Origin: Oscillospiraceae bacterium
Lineage (GTDB): Bacteria > Bacillota > Clostridia > Oscillospirales > Ruminococcaceae
Length of the DNA: 5,275 nucleotides
Direction of reading: 5' to 3'
Assembly: GCA_017848075.1 (NCBI GenBank)
Contig: JAGALG010000064.1
Location: 1 to 5,275 of the forward strand
The translations under genes and the position numbers were made by a program. The notes beneath the pieces are model-generated. The model did no database searches and was not told the origin of the DNA. It was given only the letters and a program-made list of their open reading frames with translations. This document shows positions 5,191-5,275 of the stretch, piece by piece (position 1 is the first letter of the stretch; each line of letters starts with the position of its first letter).

Positions 5191-5275
5191 AATTGCATAC
5201 GCAATTATTGTGTTTATTGTCCAAGTCGATTCGCTCAGCAATGCTTCGCTACCGCCTGTTATGGACGATTATAGC
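5183..5275. repeat. 93-base structured element with 8-bp inverted ends (MITE- or REP-like)
   Basis: GCTATAAT (5183-5190) is repeated inverted as ATTATAGC (5268-5275), the last bases of the window. Inside, AATAATTGC (5188-5196) and GCAATTATT (5201-5209) form a 9-bp hairpin with an ATAC loop. GTCC (5219-5222) pairs with GGAC (5263-5266), enclosing a segment with short TCGCT repeats. No open reading frame fits. This nested fold with inverted ends in an intergenic space is typical of small non-autonomous repeats, but no second copy is visible here. The element could continue past the window. Confidence 0.5.

Noticed and set aside
5183..5275. CRISPR array or tRNA in the terminal structured region
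   Set aside because: No spaced direct repeats and no cloverleaf or T-loop consensus; inverted ends fit a small repeat better.

Overview
The window looks like chromosomal DNA of an endospore-forming Firmicute, most likely a clostridial-type anaerobe. The GC content is near 50 percent, Shine-Dalgarno sites are strong and purine-rich, and there is a sporulation sigma factor gene. I cannot place genus or order from sequence alone.

The most informative feature is at the centre. On the minus strand (2468 down to about 2266) lies the 5' part of sigK, the late mother-cell sigma factor gene. It carries a hydrophobic pro-sequence followed by the conserved start of sigma region 2. Homology stops abruptly after the residues HIIKK. 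Immediately beyond that point, convergent with it and overlapping its tail, is a complete large serine recombinase (644-2275) of the SpoIVCA type. This is the layout of a sigK-intervening ('skin') element, a prophage-like insertion removed from the mother-cell chromosome during sporulation to rebuild sigK. The missing 3' part of sigK should lie to the left, outside the window, at the far end of the element. Everything from 1 to about 2266 is therefore read as the recombinase-proximal end of that element.

Region by region: 1-455 holds the end of an unfamiliar glycine/asparagine repeat protein whose reading frame runs improbably through a 12-bp hairpin and a strong terminator. A sigma-E-like promoter (413-442) then precedes a two-gene unit: a 69-residue small protein (460-669) overlapping the recombinase (644-2275). 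The recombinase ends inside the antisense of sigK. Bases 2469-2634 form a divergent control region, with a sigK promoter (sigma-K/sigma-E-like -10 and SpoIIID-like boxes) to the left and a vegetative promoter with a perfect 12+3+12 palindrome to the right. The palindrome precedes a compact operon of a BCP-type peroxiredoxin (2635-3099), a YaaA-family peroxide-stress protein (3103-3879) and a DUF401 permease (3894-5129), closed by a strong terminator (5135-5170). The last 93 bases (5183-5275) form a gene-free element bounded by 8-bp inverted ends.

Functionally, the left half looks like a developmental DNA-rearrangement module: mother-cell promoters drive both the recombinase operon and the truncated sigK. 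The right half is an ordinary host operon for peroxide defence plus a membrane transporter, probably under one repressor acting at the palindrome.
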